DNA of 58,095 nucleotides. Source: DATDCV01 sp036524155 (lineage in GTDB: Bacteria; Verrucomicrobiota; Verrucomicrobiia; Limisphaerales; UBA8199). The notes under the pieces were generated by a model. It was given only the letters and a program-made list of their open reading frames with translations, made no database searches and had not been told where the DNA came from. The position numbers were made by a program, and so were the translations under genes. Of this stretch, positions 14,849 through 23,681 are shown piece after piece. The stretch lies in the NCBI GenBank assembly GCA_036524155.1, contig DATDCV010000388.1, positions 1 to 58,095 on the forward strand, in the 5' to 3' direction. Within the stretch, counting starts at the first letter, position 1. Every line of letters begins with the position of its first letter.

Positions 14849-16291
14849 TTATCGCAAGGGAACGTCGACAGTCCCCTGCTGAAATTGCAGAAACCCGGCC
14901 CCAATCCGGCGGGGAGCAATCAGACCCAGGTTGACGGACTCGCCTTTCTTTTTGGCCGGCAATATTTCCATCACCGCCCGCAACGTCGGGACTTCGCGGC
15001 CGTCAATCGCAGTGATGAGGTACCCTTTCTCGAGCCTCGCCCGCTCCGCGGGGCTGTTCTTCTCGACTTCCTCAATGAACAGGCCGTCGCCGGAACGGAG
15101 CCCGAGACGCTGGGCGGTCTGCGGCGTCAGTTCCAGCAGGGTCAAGCCGAGTTTTTGGCGAATCACATCATCAAAGGGTTGGAGTTGGACATTGACGGTG
15201 CGCTGGTCGTTGCGGCGCGTGACCAGGAGCCTGGCTTCGCGCTCGGTGTCGTCGGTCAGCCAGGTGTTGAACGCGAATAGAGTGGCAGCTTTGCGGCCGT
15301 TGACCTCGAGCACCAGGTCATCGACCTTGAGCCCGGCACGGTCGGCGGGGCTGCCGGCTTGAACAGAAAGCACGGCGAGCGGCCCGGCCCCGGCTCTAAC
15401 CTGGGCGCCAAACCAGAGTGAGGCGGTGGCTTCAGGGGTAAACGAGCTCGAGAGGGCGGCGGCGATCTGCTTCACCGGGATGGAAAAACCGACGCCGACG
15501 CCCCGCTCGCCACGTTCCTCGCGATAGACAGCGACGTTGAGGCCGATGAGTTCGCCGCGGAGGTTAATCAGCGGCCCGCCGCTGTTGCCGGGATTGATGG
15601 CGGCGTCGGTCTGGAGCCAATCCTCTACGTTGAGCGGTTCGTCGCCCCGCGCCGGCCGCCGGTTCTTGGAGCTGAGGATGCCTTTGGTGACCGAGCCGCC
15701 CAGGCCGAAGGGATTGCCCAAAGCCAGCACCGTTTCACCCAGCAGCAGGTCATCGTCAGGGGCGAATCGGATCGCCTTGAATTTTTCCCCGGGTTTCACC
15801 CGGATGCGGAGCAACGCCACATCGGTGCCGGTGTGGGTGACGACGCGATCCGCGTCGAATTCCCGGCCGTCCCAGAGCTTGACCTGGATGCGCGTCGCTC
15901 GGCGGACGACGTGGAAGTTGGTGAGGATGTAGCCGTCGTCATCGATGATGACGCCGGAGCCGAGGCTAAGCGACCTTTGTTGGCGGAGGGGCGGCCGGGC
16001 GCCGTAGAACTGGCGCAGGAGCTCGTCATACCAGTCGTGATATTCGATGATGGTCTCGGTGGCGATGTTGACCACGCTCGGCAGGACTTTCTCGGTCGCG
16101 ATGACCGCCGCGTCGCGGCGGACGTCGGCTTCGGCGGCCGACGAGGGCACTGCGAGACCCGGGAGCGCGCACGCCAGGAGAAGCGAAAGCACCCGAAGCC
16201 CCGATCGGGCACAGCCAGAACCAAACGGCAGGAATTGCCGCCGGCGAGAGCGGCGGACGGTTTGCGGGGCGAACTGTTTAGTCACGTTCAC
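14849..16291 (-). CDS. HtrA/DegP-like periplasmic serine protease with two PDZ domains
   Basis: 480 residues from GTG 16291. A basic N-terminus and hydrophobic stretch (LRVLSLLLACALPGLAVPSSAAEA) form a signal peptide. The trypsin-like domain carries the triad His (TNFHVV), Asp (GTDVALLRI) and Ser (NPGNSGGPL). Two PDZ domains follow (around GSPADRAGLKVDDLVLEVNGR and NSPAERARLEKGYLITAIDGR). Such proteases degrade or refold damaged envelope proteins. The start is uncertain: GTG 16291 or 16285; the frame runs to TTG 16342, but that lies at repeat copy 4 and is unlikely. A TATACT directly before the GTG codons would give an almost leaderless mRNA. The gene is divergent from citrate synthase. Confidence 0.88.
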   Translation of the reverse strand: MNVTKQFAPQTVRRSRRRQFLPFGSGCARSGLRVLSLLLACALPGLAVPSSAAEADVRRDAAVIATEKVLPSVVNIATETIIEYHDWYDELLRQFYGARPPLRQQRSLSLGSGVIIDDDGYILTNFHVVRRATRIQVKLWDGREFDADRVVTHTGTDVALLRIRVKPGEKFKAIRFAPDDDLLLGETVLALGNPFGLGGSVTKGILSSKNRRPARGDEPLNVEDWLQTDAAINPGNSGGPLINLRGELIGLNVAVYREERGERGVGVGFSIPVKQIAAALSSSFTPEATASLWFGAQVRAGAGPLAVLSVQAGSPADRAGLKVDDLVLEVNGRKAATLFAFNTWLTDDTEREARLLVTRRNDQRTVNVQLQPFDDVIRQKLGLTLLELTPQTAQRLGLRSGDGLFIEEVEKNSPAERARLEKGYLITAIDGREVPTLRAVMEILPAKKKGESVNLGLIAPRRIGAGFLQFQQGTVDVPLR

Positions 16292-16331
16292 AGTATAAAG
16301 ACGCAGCCTGCCGGTTCCTATGTTCAAATTG

Positions 16332-16441
16332 AATCGCCTCAATCCTGGGTCGGAGCGCCGATTTCTAATCGGCTTAAGCGAGCCGACCGCCTCCAGTAAG
16401 CCGAGTGCAACTCGGCGCTCCGACCCAAGACTGGGGGGTAC
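16332..16441 (+). mobile_element. Palindromic MITE-like element, copy 4, with 9-bp direct repeats
   Basis: About 110 bp with arms CTGGGTCGGAGCGCCGA and TCGGCGCTCCGACCCAAG and the two inner hairpins (CCGATTTCTAATCGG and CCGAGTGCAACTCGG), in inverse orientation to copies 2 and 3. A perfect 9-bp direct repeat TTCAAATTG lies at 16323-16331 and 16442-16450, the expected footprint of transposition. Confidence 0.87.
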
Positions 16442-16460
16442 TTCAAATTGGCGGTTTCAG

Positions 16461-16489
16461 TTGCATCGGCGCGGCGGACCCCATATGCT
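16461..16489 (+). promoter_or_regulatory. Putative sigma70-type promoter of citrate synthase
   Basis: TTGCAT (16461-16466), a 17-nt spacer and TATGCT (16484-16489) lie 33 nt before the ATG at 16522. The promoter starts right after the direct repeat of the palindromic element, so the element sits immediately upstream of it. Confidence 0.45.
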
Positions 16490-16521
16490 CGGCACCCGTG
16501 CGAGCTTAAACAAAACTGCTT

Positions 16522-17811
<1,290 letters not shown>

Positions 17812-17888
17812 CCCGCCCGCCGGCAGCGTGGACCAGACCTTGACTGATTGGGCGGCCGGCGCGGCGCGTTCCCTCATTTGTTGTCCGC

Positions 17889-19097
17889 ATGAATATTCAC
17901 GAGTACCAGGCCAGGGAACTGCTGGCCAGGCAAGGCGTCGCCATCCCTCCCGGCGACGTGTGCGACACCGCTGACAAAGCCAAAGCCATTGCTCAGGACC
18001 TCCTGGCCCGCGGCGCCCGGAAGCTGGTCGTTAAATCCCAGATTCACGCCGGCGGCCGGGGCAAAGGCACGTTCAACACCGGCTTCAAGGGCGGAGTGAG
18101 ACTCTCCACCACCGCCGACCAGGCTTTTGCCGACGCCCAGGGAATGCTCGGCAATATCCTCGTAACCAAACAAACCGGCGCGGAAGGCCGAGTAGTGCGA
18201 AAACTGATCGTCGCGCTCGCCCCCGACATCCGGAAAGAGCTGTATGTGGCGGTGCTGCTGGACCGCGCGATTTCCCGCCCGGTGATGATGGCCAGCACCG
18301 AGGGTGGCATGGACATCGAGGAAGTCGCCGCCCGAACCCCGGAAAAGATCTTCAAAGAGCCCATCGACCCGGCGGTTGGCATGATGCCCTACCAGGCGCG
18401 CAAAGTGGCCGCCGCGCTGGGGCTCAAGGGCGACCTCATTGGGCAGGGCGCGAAGCTGCTGCTGGGCCTCTACAAGACCTGGTGGGAAAACGACGCCTCG
18501 CTGCTCGAAATCAACCCGCTCTGCATTGTGCGCTCGCCGGAAGGCAAGCTCGGGCTGCTGTGCGTCGATGCCAAGCTGACGCTTGATGACAACGCCCTCT
18601 ACCGGCATCCGGAGCTCCAGGCAATGCGGGATCTCGCCGAGGAAGCCCCGCTCGAAGTCGAGGCCAGCAAATACAACCTCAATTACATCAAGCTCGACGG
18701 AAATATCGCCTGCCTCGTGAATGGCGCCGGCCTGGCGATGGCCACCATGGACATCATCCAGCATTTCGGCGGGCGCCCCGCCAATTTCCTCGACGTCGGC
18801 GGCGGCGCCAGCCAGGAGCAGGTCGCCGCCGCCTTCAACATCATCCTCCAGGATGCCAACGTGAAGGGCATCCTGGTGAATATCTTCGGCGGCATCATGG
18901 ACTGCAACGTGATCGCCACCGGCATCGTCGCCGCCGTAAAACAGACGGGGCTCAAGCTGCCGCTGGTGGTCAGGTTGGAAGGCAACAACGTGAAGGCCGG
19001 CAAAAAAACCCTCGCCGAGTCCGGGCTGACGATCACCAACGGCGAATCGATGGCCGATGCCGCGCAAAAGGTGGTCAAAGCCGTTAGCGGCAGCTAA
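17889..19097 (+). CDS. sucC: Succinyl-CoA synthetase (ADP-forming) beta subunit
   Basis: 402 residues. The N-terminal ATP-grasp domain opens MNIHEYQARELLARQGV and has KSQIHAGGRGKG, and the nucleotide/metal site ENDASLLEINPL. The C-terminal CoA-ligase domain has FLDVGGGASQEQVAAAF and GILVNIFGGIMDCNVIA. With SucD it interconverts succinyl-CoA and succinate with substrate-level phosphorylation. sucD follows after 34 bases. Confidence 0.96.
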   Translation: MNIHEYQARELLARQGVAIPPGDVCDTADKAKAIAQDLLARGARKLVVKSQIHAGGRGKGTFNTGFKGGVRLSTTADQAFADAQGMLGNILVTKQTGAEGRVVRKLIVALAPDIRKELYVAVLLDRAISRPVMMASTEGGMDIEEVAARTPEKIFKEPIDPAVGMMPYQARKVAAALGLKGDLIGQGAKLLLGLYKTWWENDASLLEINPLCIVRSPEGKLGLLCVDAKLTLDDNALYRHPELQAMRDLAEEAPLEVEASKYNLNYIKLDGNIACLVNGAGLAMATMDIIQHFGGRPANFLDVGGGASQEQVAAAFNIILQDANVKGILVNIFGGIMDCNVIATGIVAAVKQTGLKLPLVVRLEGNNVKAGKKTLAESGLTITNGESMADAAQKVVKAVSGS

Positions 19098-19131
19098 GCC
19101 GCACACTTTCAGACTTATATCCCCACCTCCC

Positions 19132-20022
19132 ATGTCCATTCTCGTCACACCGCAGACCCGGGTCCTCGTGCAGGGCATCACCGGCAGTTTCGGCGCGCGC
19201 CATACCCAGCTTAGCCTCGAATACGGCACGCAAATAGTCGCCGGCGTCACTCCCGGCAAGGGCGGCCAGCTCTTCGAGAACAAAGTGCCGATCTTCGATA
19301 CCGTTGCCGAAGCCAGCAAGCAAACCGGCGCGACCGCCTCTGCCATCTTTGTGCCGCCCGCCTTCGCCGCCGATGCCATCCTCGAAGCGGTCGATGCCGG
19401 GCTGGACCTGGTCGTCTGCATCACTGAAGGCATCCCCGTCAATGACATGGTCCGCGTCAAGCGGGCAATGGCAGGCAAAAAGACGCGCCTCATCGGGCCG
19501 AACTGCCCCGGCGTCGTTACGCCCGGCGAAGGCAGGGATTCCCACGGCGGCTGCCGCATCGGCATCTCGCCGGGGTATATTCACAAAAAAGGGAACATCG
19601 GCGTGGTTTCGCGCAGCGGCACGCTCACCTACGAAGCGGTCTGGCAGCTCACTTGCCGCGGCGTCGGCCAGTCCACCTGCGTGGGCATCGGCGGCGACCC
19701 CGTCAACGGCACCTCCCACCTCGACACGCTGAAGCTATTCAATGACGACCCGGACACCCACGGCATCATCATGATCGGCGAAATCGGCGGCTCGGCCGAA
19801 GAGGAAGCCGCCGAATGGGTCCAGCAGCACTGCAAAAAGCCCGTCGCCGGTTTCATCGCCGGCGCCACCGCCCCCCCGGGCCGGCGGATGGGTCACGCCG
19901 GCGCCATTGTCAGCGGCGGCAAAGGCACTGCCGCCGCAAAGATCGAAGCGTTCCGAGCCGCCGGCATCGGCGTCGCCCCCACCCCCTCCGAAATGGCCGA
20001 CACGCTGCTCAAGATGATGTAG
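19132..20022 (+). CDS. sucD: Succinyl-CoA synthetase alpha subunit
   Basis: 296 residues from ATG 19132 (MSILVTPQTRVLVQGITGSFG). The upstream continuation to 19057 overlaps sucC and is not family-like. Seen: the CoA-binding Rossmann part with GTQIVAGVTPGKGGQ, LIGPNCPGVVTPGE, GNIGVVSRSGTLTYE, GEIGGSAEEEAAE and the phospho-His motif GHAGAIVSGGKGTA. It pairs with SucC. No terminator is obvious after the stop. Confidence 0.96.
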   Translation: MSILVTPQTRVLVQGITGSFGARHTQLSLEYGTQIVAGVTPGKGGQLFENKVPIFDTVAEASKQTGATASAIFVPPAFAADAILEAVDAGLDLVVCITEGIPVNDMVRVKRAMAGKKTRLIGPNCPGVVTPGEGRDSHGGCRIGISPGYIHKKGNIGVVSRSGTLTYEAVWQLTCRGVGQSTCVGIGGDPVNGTSHLDTLKLFNDDPDTHGIIMIGEIGGSAEEEAAEWVQQHCKKPVAGFIAGATAPPGRRMGHAGAIVSGGKGTAAAKIEAFRAAGIGVAPTPSEMADTLLKMM

Positions 20023-20050
20023 CAGGTGTCGACTACTGCATCCCCTCCAT

Positions 20051-20375
20051 TTGGGACTGAGTGACTGGCTTGCGGCGAGGCCTGGCAATCGGCAGGTTGT
20101 GCGCAAGGCTGCTGCGCCTGACGAACTTCATGAACTGCCGCCGCCTACGTCAGCGCCCCCGGAACTGGTCAAGAGGGCGACGGCTTTGGTGCGCCGGTTC
20201 CCGGAATGTTTTTGGTCCCGGCACCCTGATGCCCGCCTGCGGCACCTGGAAGACGTCAGGCTCGTGGTTGCTGGCCGGTGGTCCACGGCCTCCAACCCTG
20301 ACTGATTCCGGAAGGGTGCCAGCGCGGTTCCCGGGCAACCCGGACGAGGCTGGCGAGAAGACTGCGCGGCAAATT
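20051..20375 (+). pseudogene. Decayed small gene remnant between sucD and the tail-fibre-like gene
   Basis: Frame 2 gives a protein-like stretch LVKRATALVRRFPECFWSRHPDARLRHLEDVRLVV that ends abruptly at 20305. A different frame then contains RFPGNPDEAGEKTARQI (around 20325-20375), which matches RFLTTPQEVGEKTAWQV at 23423-23473. At DNA level 26 of 30 bases agree between 20346-20375 and 23444-23473, all differences being transitions. I read both as remains of the same small unknown gene family. The family is not identified. Confidence 0.35.
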
Positions 20376-20450
20376 CACGGCTACCATCTCCTGCTCAATC
20401 ACGGTCGCATTCACTCACCTTTTGTTCATCACCGACCGAAAATATCTTGC

Positions 20451-20478
20451 TTGGATCTTTCCGAGCCCTACTTATACT
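20451..20478 (+). promoter_or_regulatory. Possible promoter upstream of the tail-fibre-like gene
   Basis: TTGGAT (20451-20456), 16 nt, TATACT (20473-20478). The start codon is 200 nt further on, implying a long leader in which I see no known riboswitch. Confidence 0.3.
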
Positions 20479-20679
20479 GCGCATCAGATTGCGTGGAATG
20501 ATCGCGCAATCCAACCGGGTCATGCACAAGACCGTCACCGGCACAAAGACCGCTGGTCCAACCTTCACCGCCAGCCGGCCCTGGCCCCCGATTGTGTCCG
20601 CCACCTCGCTGGCGAAGGGCATGACCTCTTACCACCAGGCAACAAACCACAAAGTCAACCATCAACCGCCAACTGATCC

Positions 20680-22308
20680 ATGAAATCAAAACTGTGTCCG
20701 ATCCTCACCGGGTTGAGCCTGCTCTCAACCGTCATGCTTCAACCCTCCGCCTTCGCCCAGGGGACGGCCTTCAGCTATCAAGGCCGGCTGGTGGAGAACG
20801 GGCAGCCGGCCACCGGCCGCTACGATTTCCGGTGCCAGCTTTACGACAAGGCAATGCCGGGCGGCGACACCCTGGTCTCGGGCACATTGACCAGCACGGC
20901 GGTGGCCGTAACGAATGGCTTGTTCGTGCTGGACCTGGACTTCGGCGCGGCGGTGTTCAGCGGCCCCGAGCGTTGGCTGCAAATCCTCGTGCGCACCAAC
21001 GACAACACGTTCGCCTTTGCCGCGCTGTTCCCGCGCCAGCGCCTGGCGCCCGCGCCCTACGCCATCACTTCCGGCAACCTCACCGGTCCGCTGGCGGCTG
21101 CGCAGTTGAGCGGGACGCTGAACCCGGCGGTCCTCCCGACGGGTGGCAATTGGCCGCTGACTTCGACCCTGACGTTCGACGGGGGAACGCTGGCGATCGA
21201 CCCGGTCAACAACCGCGTCGGCCTTGGCACCGCCAGCCCCGCCTGGCCGCTGCACCTGCTCGGCCCGCAAAGTGTGGCGCGGCTGGACTCAACCGCCAAC
21301 AATTTCGGCTCCGTGCTCGAGTTGCGGAACAACACTCCGTCGCCCACCTACCTGGGTGCGATCAACTTCAATAACGCGGCGGGGACTTTCCCCGGGCAAA
21401 TCGGGTACCTGGACTCGGACGCGCTGATTTTCCGCACAGCCAGCGCCGAACACATGCGCCTGGATAACAACGGGCGGCTGGATGTCACCGCCATCGCTTC
21501 CTCGGTGGAGATTAACACGGTGGATCTTTTCCCGCCGATCAGCTTTCCCCGCGCGATCAAAGCCACGTGCGATACAGGCCTGGGGACGGCTATTTTAGGG
21601 ATCAGTGCCAATGGCATCGCCCTCTACGGCAGCAGCCCCAATGGCTACGCGGGCAACTTTGCCGGTGCCGTGCAGATCAACTACGCCTCGCCGTTCGATA
21701 AGCCTCAACTGGCCCTGCATGACCCCTTCGACACCGGCTGGGCCCGGTTGCGGATGCAGACCGGAACGCGGCCGTTTTGGGATATCGCGATGGGCGGCGA
21801 TAACTCGGTGCGATTCTACGCCGACGGCAAAGGCGACGTGATGGTGCTCAACACCAACGGTCAGTTGTTCGTCAACGTCCTCACCATCCGCGGCGGGGCG
21901 GACATCGCCGAGCCGTTCAAAATGTCCGAACCGGCCCTGCCGAAGGGCGCGGTGGTCGTCATTGACGAGGACCATCCGGGCCAGTTGAAACTCAGCACCG
22001 AACCCTACGACCAACGGGTGGCCGGTGTGCTCAGCGGCGCCGGCGGGGTGAACCCGGGCCTGAGCCTGAGCCAGCAGGGCGTCGTGGAAGGGGACCAGCA
22101 CGTCGCGCTCTCCGGCCGCGTTTATGTGCAGGCGGACGCCTCGACCGCCCCCATCAAGCCCGGCGATTTGCTGACTACCTCGGCCACTCCGGGCCACGCG
22201 ATGAAAGTCACCGACCATGCCCGCGCGCAGGGCGCGATTCTTGGCAAAGCGATGACCGGCTTAAAAGAAGCCACCGGCCTTGTGCTTGTGCTGGTGACCC
22301 TCCAGTAA
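20680..22308 (+). CDS. Exported tail-fibre-like protein
   Basis: 542 residues. Signal peptide (about 1-26), then AFSYQGRLVENGQPATGRYDFRCQLYD and PAPYAITSGNLTG, the usual opening of a large set of exported Verrucomicrobiota/Planctomycete proteins. The middle is Gly/Asn-rich, with GLGTASPAWPLHL repeats typical of phage tail-fibre shafts. The C-terminal ~140 residues (GADIAEPFKMSE, VVVIDEDHPGQLKLS, DQRVAGVLSGAGGVNPGL, LSGRVYVQADASTAPIKPGDLLTTS, HAMKVTDHARAQGAILGKAM) form a compact fibre-tip-like domain. Probable cell-surface fibre; its target is unknown. It is followed after 21 bases by a secreted protease gene. Confidence 0.75.
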   Translation: MKSKLCPILTGLSLLSTVMLQPSAFAQGTAFSYQGRLVENGQPATGRYDFRCQLYDKAMPGGDTLVSGTLTSTAVAVTNGLFVLDLDFGAAVFSGPERWLQILVRTNDNTFAFAALFPRQRLAPAPYAITSGNLTGPLAAAQLSGTLNPAVLPTGGNWPLTSTLTFDGGTLAIDPVNNRVGLGTASPAWPLHLLGPQSVARLDSTANNFGSVLELRNNTPSPTYLGAINFNNAAGTFPGQIGYLDSDALIFRTASAEHMRLDNNGRLDVTAIASSVEINTVDLFPPISFPRAIKATCDTGLGTAILGISANGIALYGSSPNGYAGNFAGAVQINYASPFDKPQLALHDPFDTGWARLRMQTGTRPFWDIAMGGDNSVRFYADGKGDVMVLNTNGQLFVNVLTIRGGADIAEPFKMSEPALPKGAVVVIDEDHPGQLKLSTEPYDQRVAGVLSGAGGVNPGLSLSQQGVVEGDQHVALSGRVYVQADASTAPIKPGDLLTTSATPGHAMKVTDHARAQGAILGKAMTGLKEATGLVLVLVTLQ

Positions 22309-22329
22309 GTGCCCCAACGCTTTCAGCCC

Positions 22330-23415
22330 ATGAAAACACTGTTTTGCTGGATGAGCGCCCTGGGGCTGCTCATGGCCGGCGCCGGTCCCGCGCCCGGCCA
22401 GACCATCAACTTTCGCCTCTCGGTCAAGATCATCGTCGATCCCGTCCGCGGCGCATGGCCCGCCGGTGTGACCTCGGAGATGATCACCAACGGGGTCGCG
22501 GCGGCCAACGCCTGGATGGCCGCCTACTGGCGCGGCTATCGTTTCCAACTCACCGAGGTCACCGCCATCGGCGGGCCCACCCAGGGCGGCGTCAGCGGGC
22601 CGAGCAAGTGGTTTGGCGTGGATCCGCGTGACCCGCTGTCGGTCTGGTCGGCCTTCCAAGCCGACGCCCGGAACAACGCGCTGTACCTTCGGCGCACGGA
22701 TGCGATCAACTTCTACATCAGCAAGCCGACCGATTGGAACACCGGCGGCGCCGCCCCGTTCCCGTGGGAGACCACGGCGAACAACTGGACGGTCTGCTGG
22801 GGCATCGTGAACGACGGCGCGTTCTGGCTCGTCCACGAAACCGGGCATTACTTCGGACTGCCGCACACCCACGGCGGCTGCGGCTGCCCCAGCACCGGCG
22901 GCTGCACATATATGAACGGCTACTGGGTGGGGGACGATAACATCGCCGACACGCTGCCCGAGGCGGCCGGCGACTTTTGCTTTACCAACATCGACCTGCT
23001 CACGCTCGCCAACTTCAACCAATACTTCGCCTCCTGCACGCCGGCCCAGCAAACCCTCGCGATGAACACGTTCTCCAATGTCATGTCCTACCACGACCCG
23101 CCGCACAAGGACACGCTCATCAGCCTGATGACCGAATTGCAGCTCGACTTGCACGGCACTTACGCCAACAGCGACCGGTTCCCCGTCGCCAGCGGACACA
23201 CCCGTTTCGTCAGCCTCTCCGGCAACGACGGCTATTCCGGGTTTGACAGCACTGCTCCCAAGCGCACGGTGTCGAACGCCACAACCGCCTCCAGCGCGGC
23301 GGGCACCGACATCGTCCTGCTGCGTCCTGGCAGTTACAACGAGCAAATCACCATCAACCGGCCCGTAACCCTGCGCGCGGCCCACAGCGGCTGGGCGACG
23401 GTGGGGAAACCATGA
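22330..23415 (+). CDS. Secreted zinc metalloprotease (metzincin, pappalysin-like)
   Basis: 361 residues from ATG 22330; the frame also opens at GTG 22309, but the ATG gives a normal signal peptide (MKTLFCWMSALGLLMAGAG). The zinc motif HETGHYFGLPH (His169, Glu170, His173, His179) is the metzincin HExxHxxGxxH, followed by the Met-turn candidate FSNVMSYHDP. Several Cys (GGCGCPSTGGC) suggest disulfides. The C-terminus (SLSGNDGYSGFDSTAPKRTVSNA ... LLRPGSYNEQITINRPVTLRA) is the start of a pectate-lyase-like beta-helix module, cut short, as is usual in these proteins. Predicted extracellular endopeptidase. Confidence 0.85.
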   Translation: MKTLFCWMSALGLLMAGAGPAPGQTINFRLSVKIIVDPVRGAWPAGVTSEMITNGVAAANAWMAAYWRGYRFQLTEVTAIGGPTQGGVSGPSKWFGVDPRDPLSVWSAFQADARNNALYLRRTDAINFYISKPTDWNTGGAAPFPWETTANNWTVCWGIVNDGAFWLVHETGHYFGLPHTHGGCGCPSTGGCTYMNGYWVGDDNIADTLPEAAGDFCFTNIDLLTLANFNQYFASCTPAQQTLAMNTFSNVMSYHDPPHKDTLISLMTELQLDLHGTYANSDRFPVASGHTRFVSLSGNDGYSGFDSTAPKRTVSNATTASSAAGTDIVLLRPGSYNEQITINRPVTLRAAHSGWATVGKP

Positions 23416-23422
23416 GCACCTG

Positions 23423-23488
23423 CGGTTCCTGACCACGCCGCAAGAGGTTGGCGAGAAGACCGCGTGGCAAGTTGCAGGTGTTTGAAGC
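23423..23488 (+). pseudogene. Short remnant related to the 20.3-kb remnant
   Basis: Frame reads EHLRFLTTPQEVGEKTAWQVAGV and stops. It shares GEKTA and RF..P.E with the remnant near 20346 (26 of 30 identical bases over the core). The rest of 23489-23681 shows no gene-like frame. Confidence 0.35.
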
Positions 23489-23681
23489 CGCGACAACGTT
23501 GCGCCGTGCAGACGTGAGGTCACAACGCACCGCCAAGTGCACCGGATTGCCCGCCACAAGCGGCAAGGGCTTGCTCCCAAAGACTCACTGTGCCGGCCCT
23601 TGCTCCGCCTACAGAAGAGCCAAGGCGCGGAACGCGGTCGCCAGGTCGGACATCATCATTCGCTCCCAGGCGCTTCTGCCG

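Noticed and set aside
16292..16342. TTG 16342 as htrA start
   Set aside because: It lies at the edge of a palindromic element and adds residues with no signal-peptide character; GTG codons at 16291/16285 fit better.
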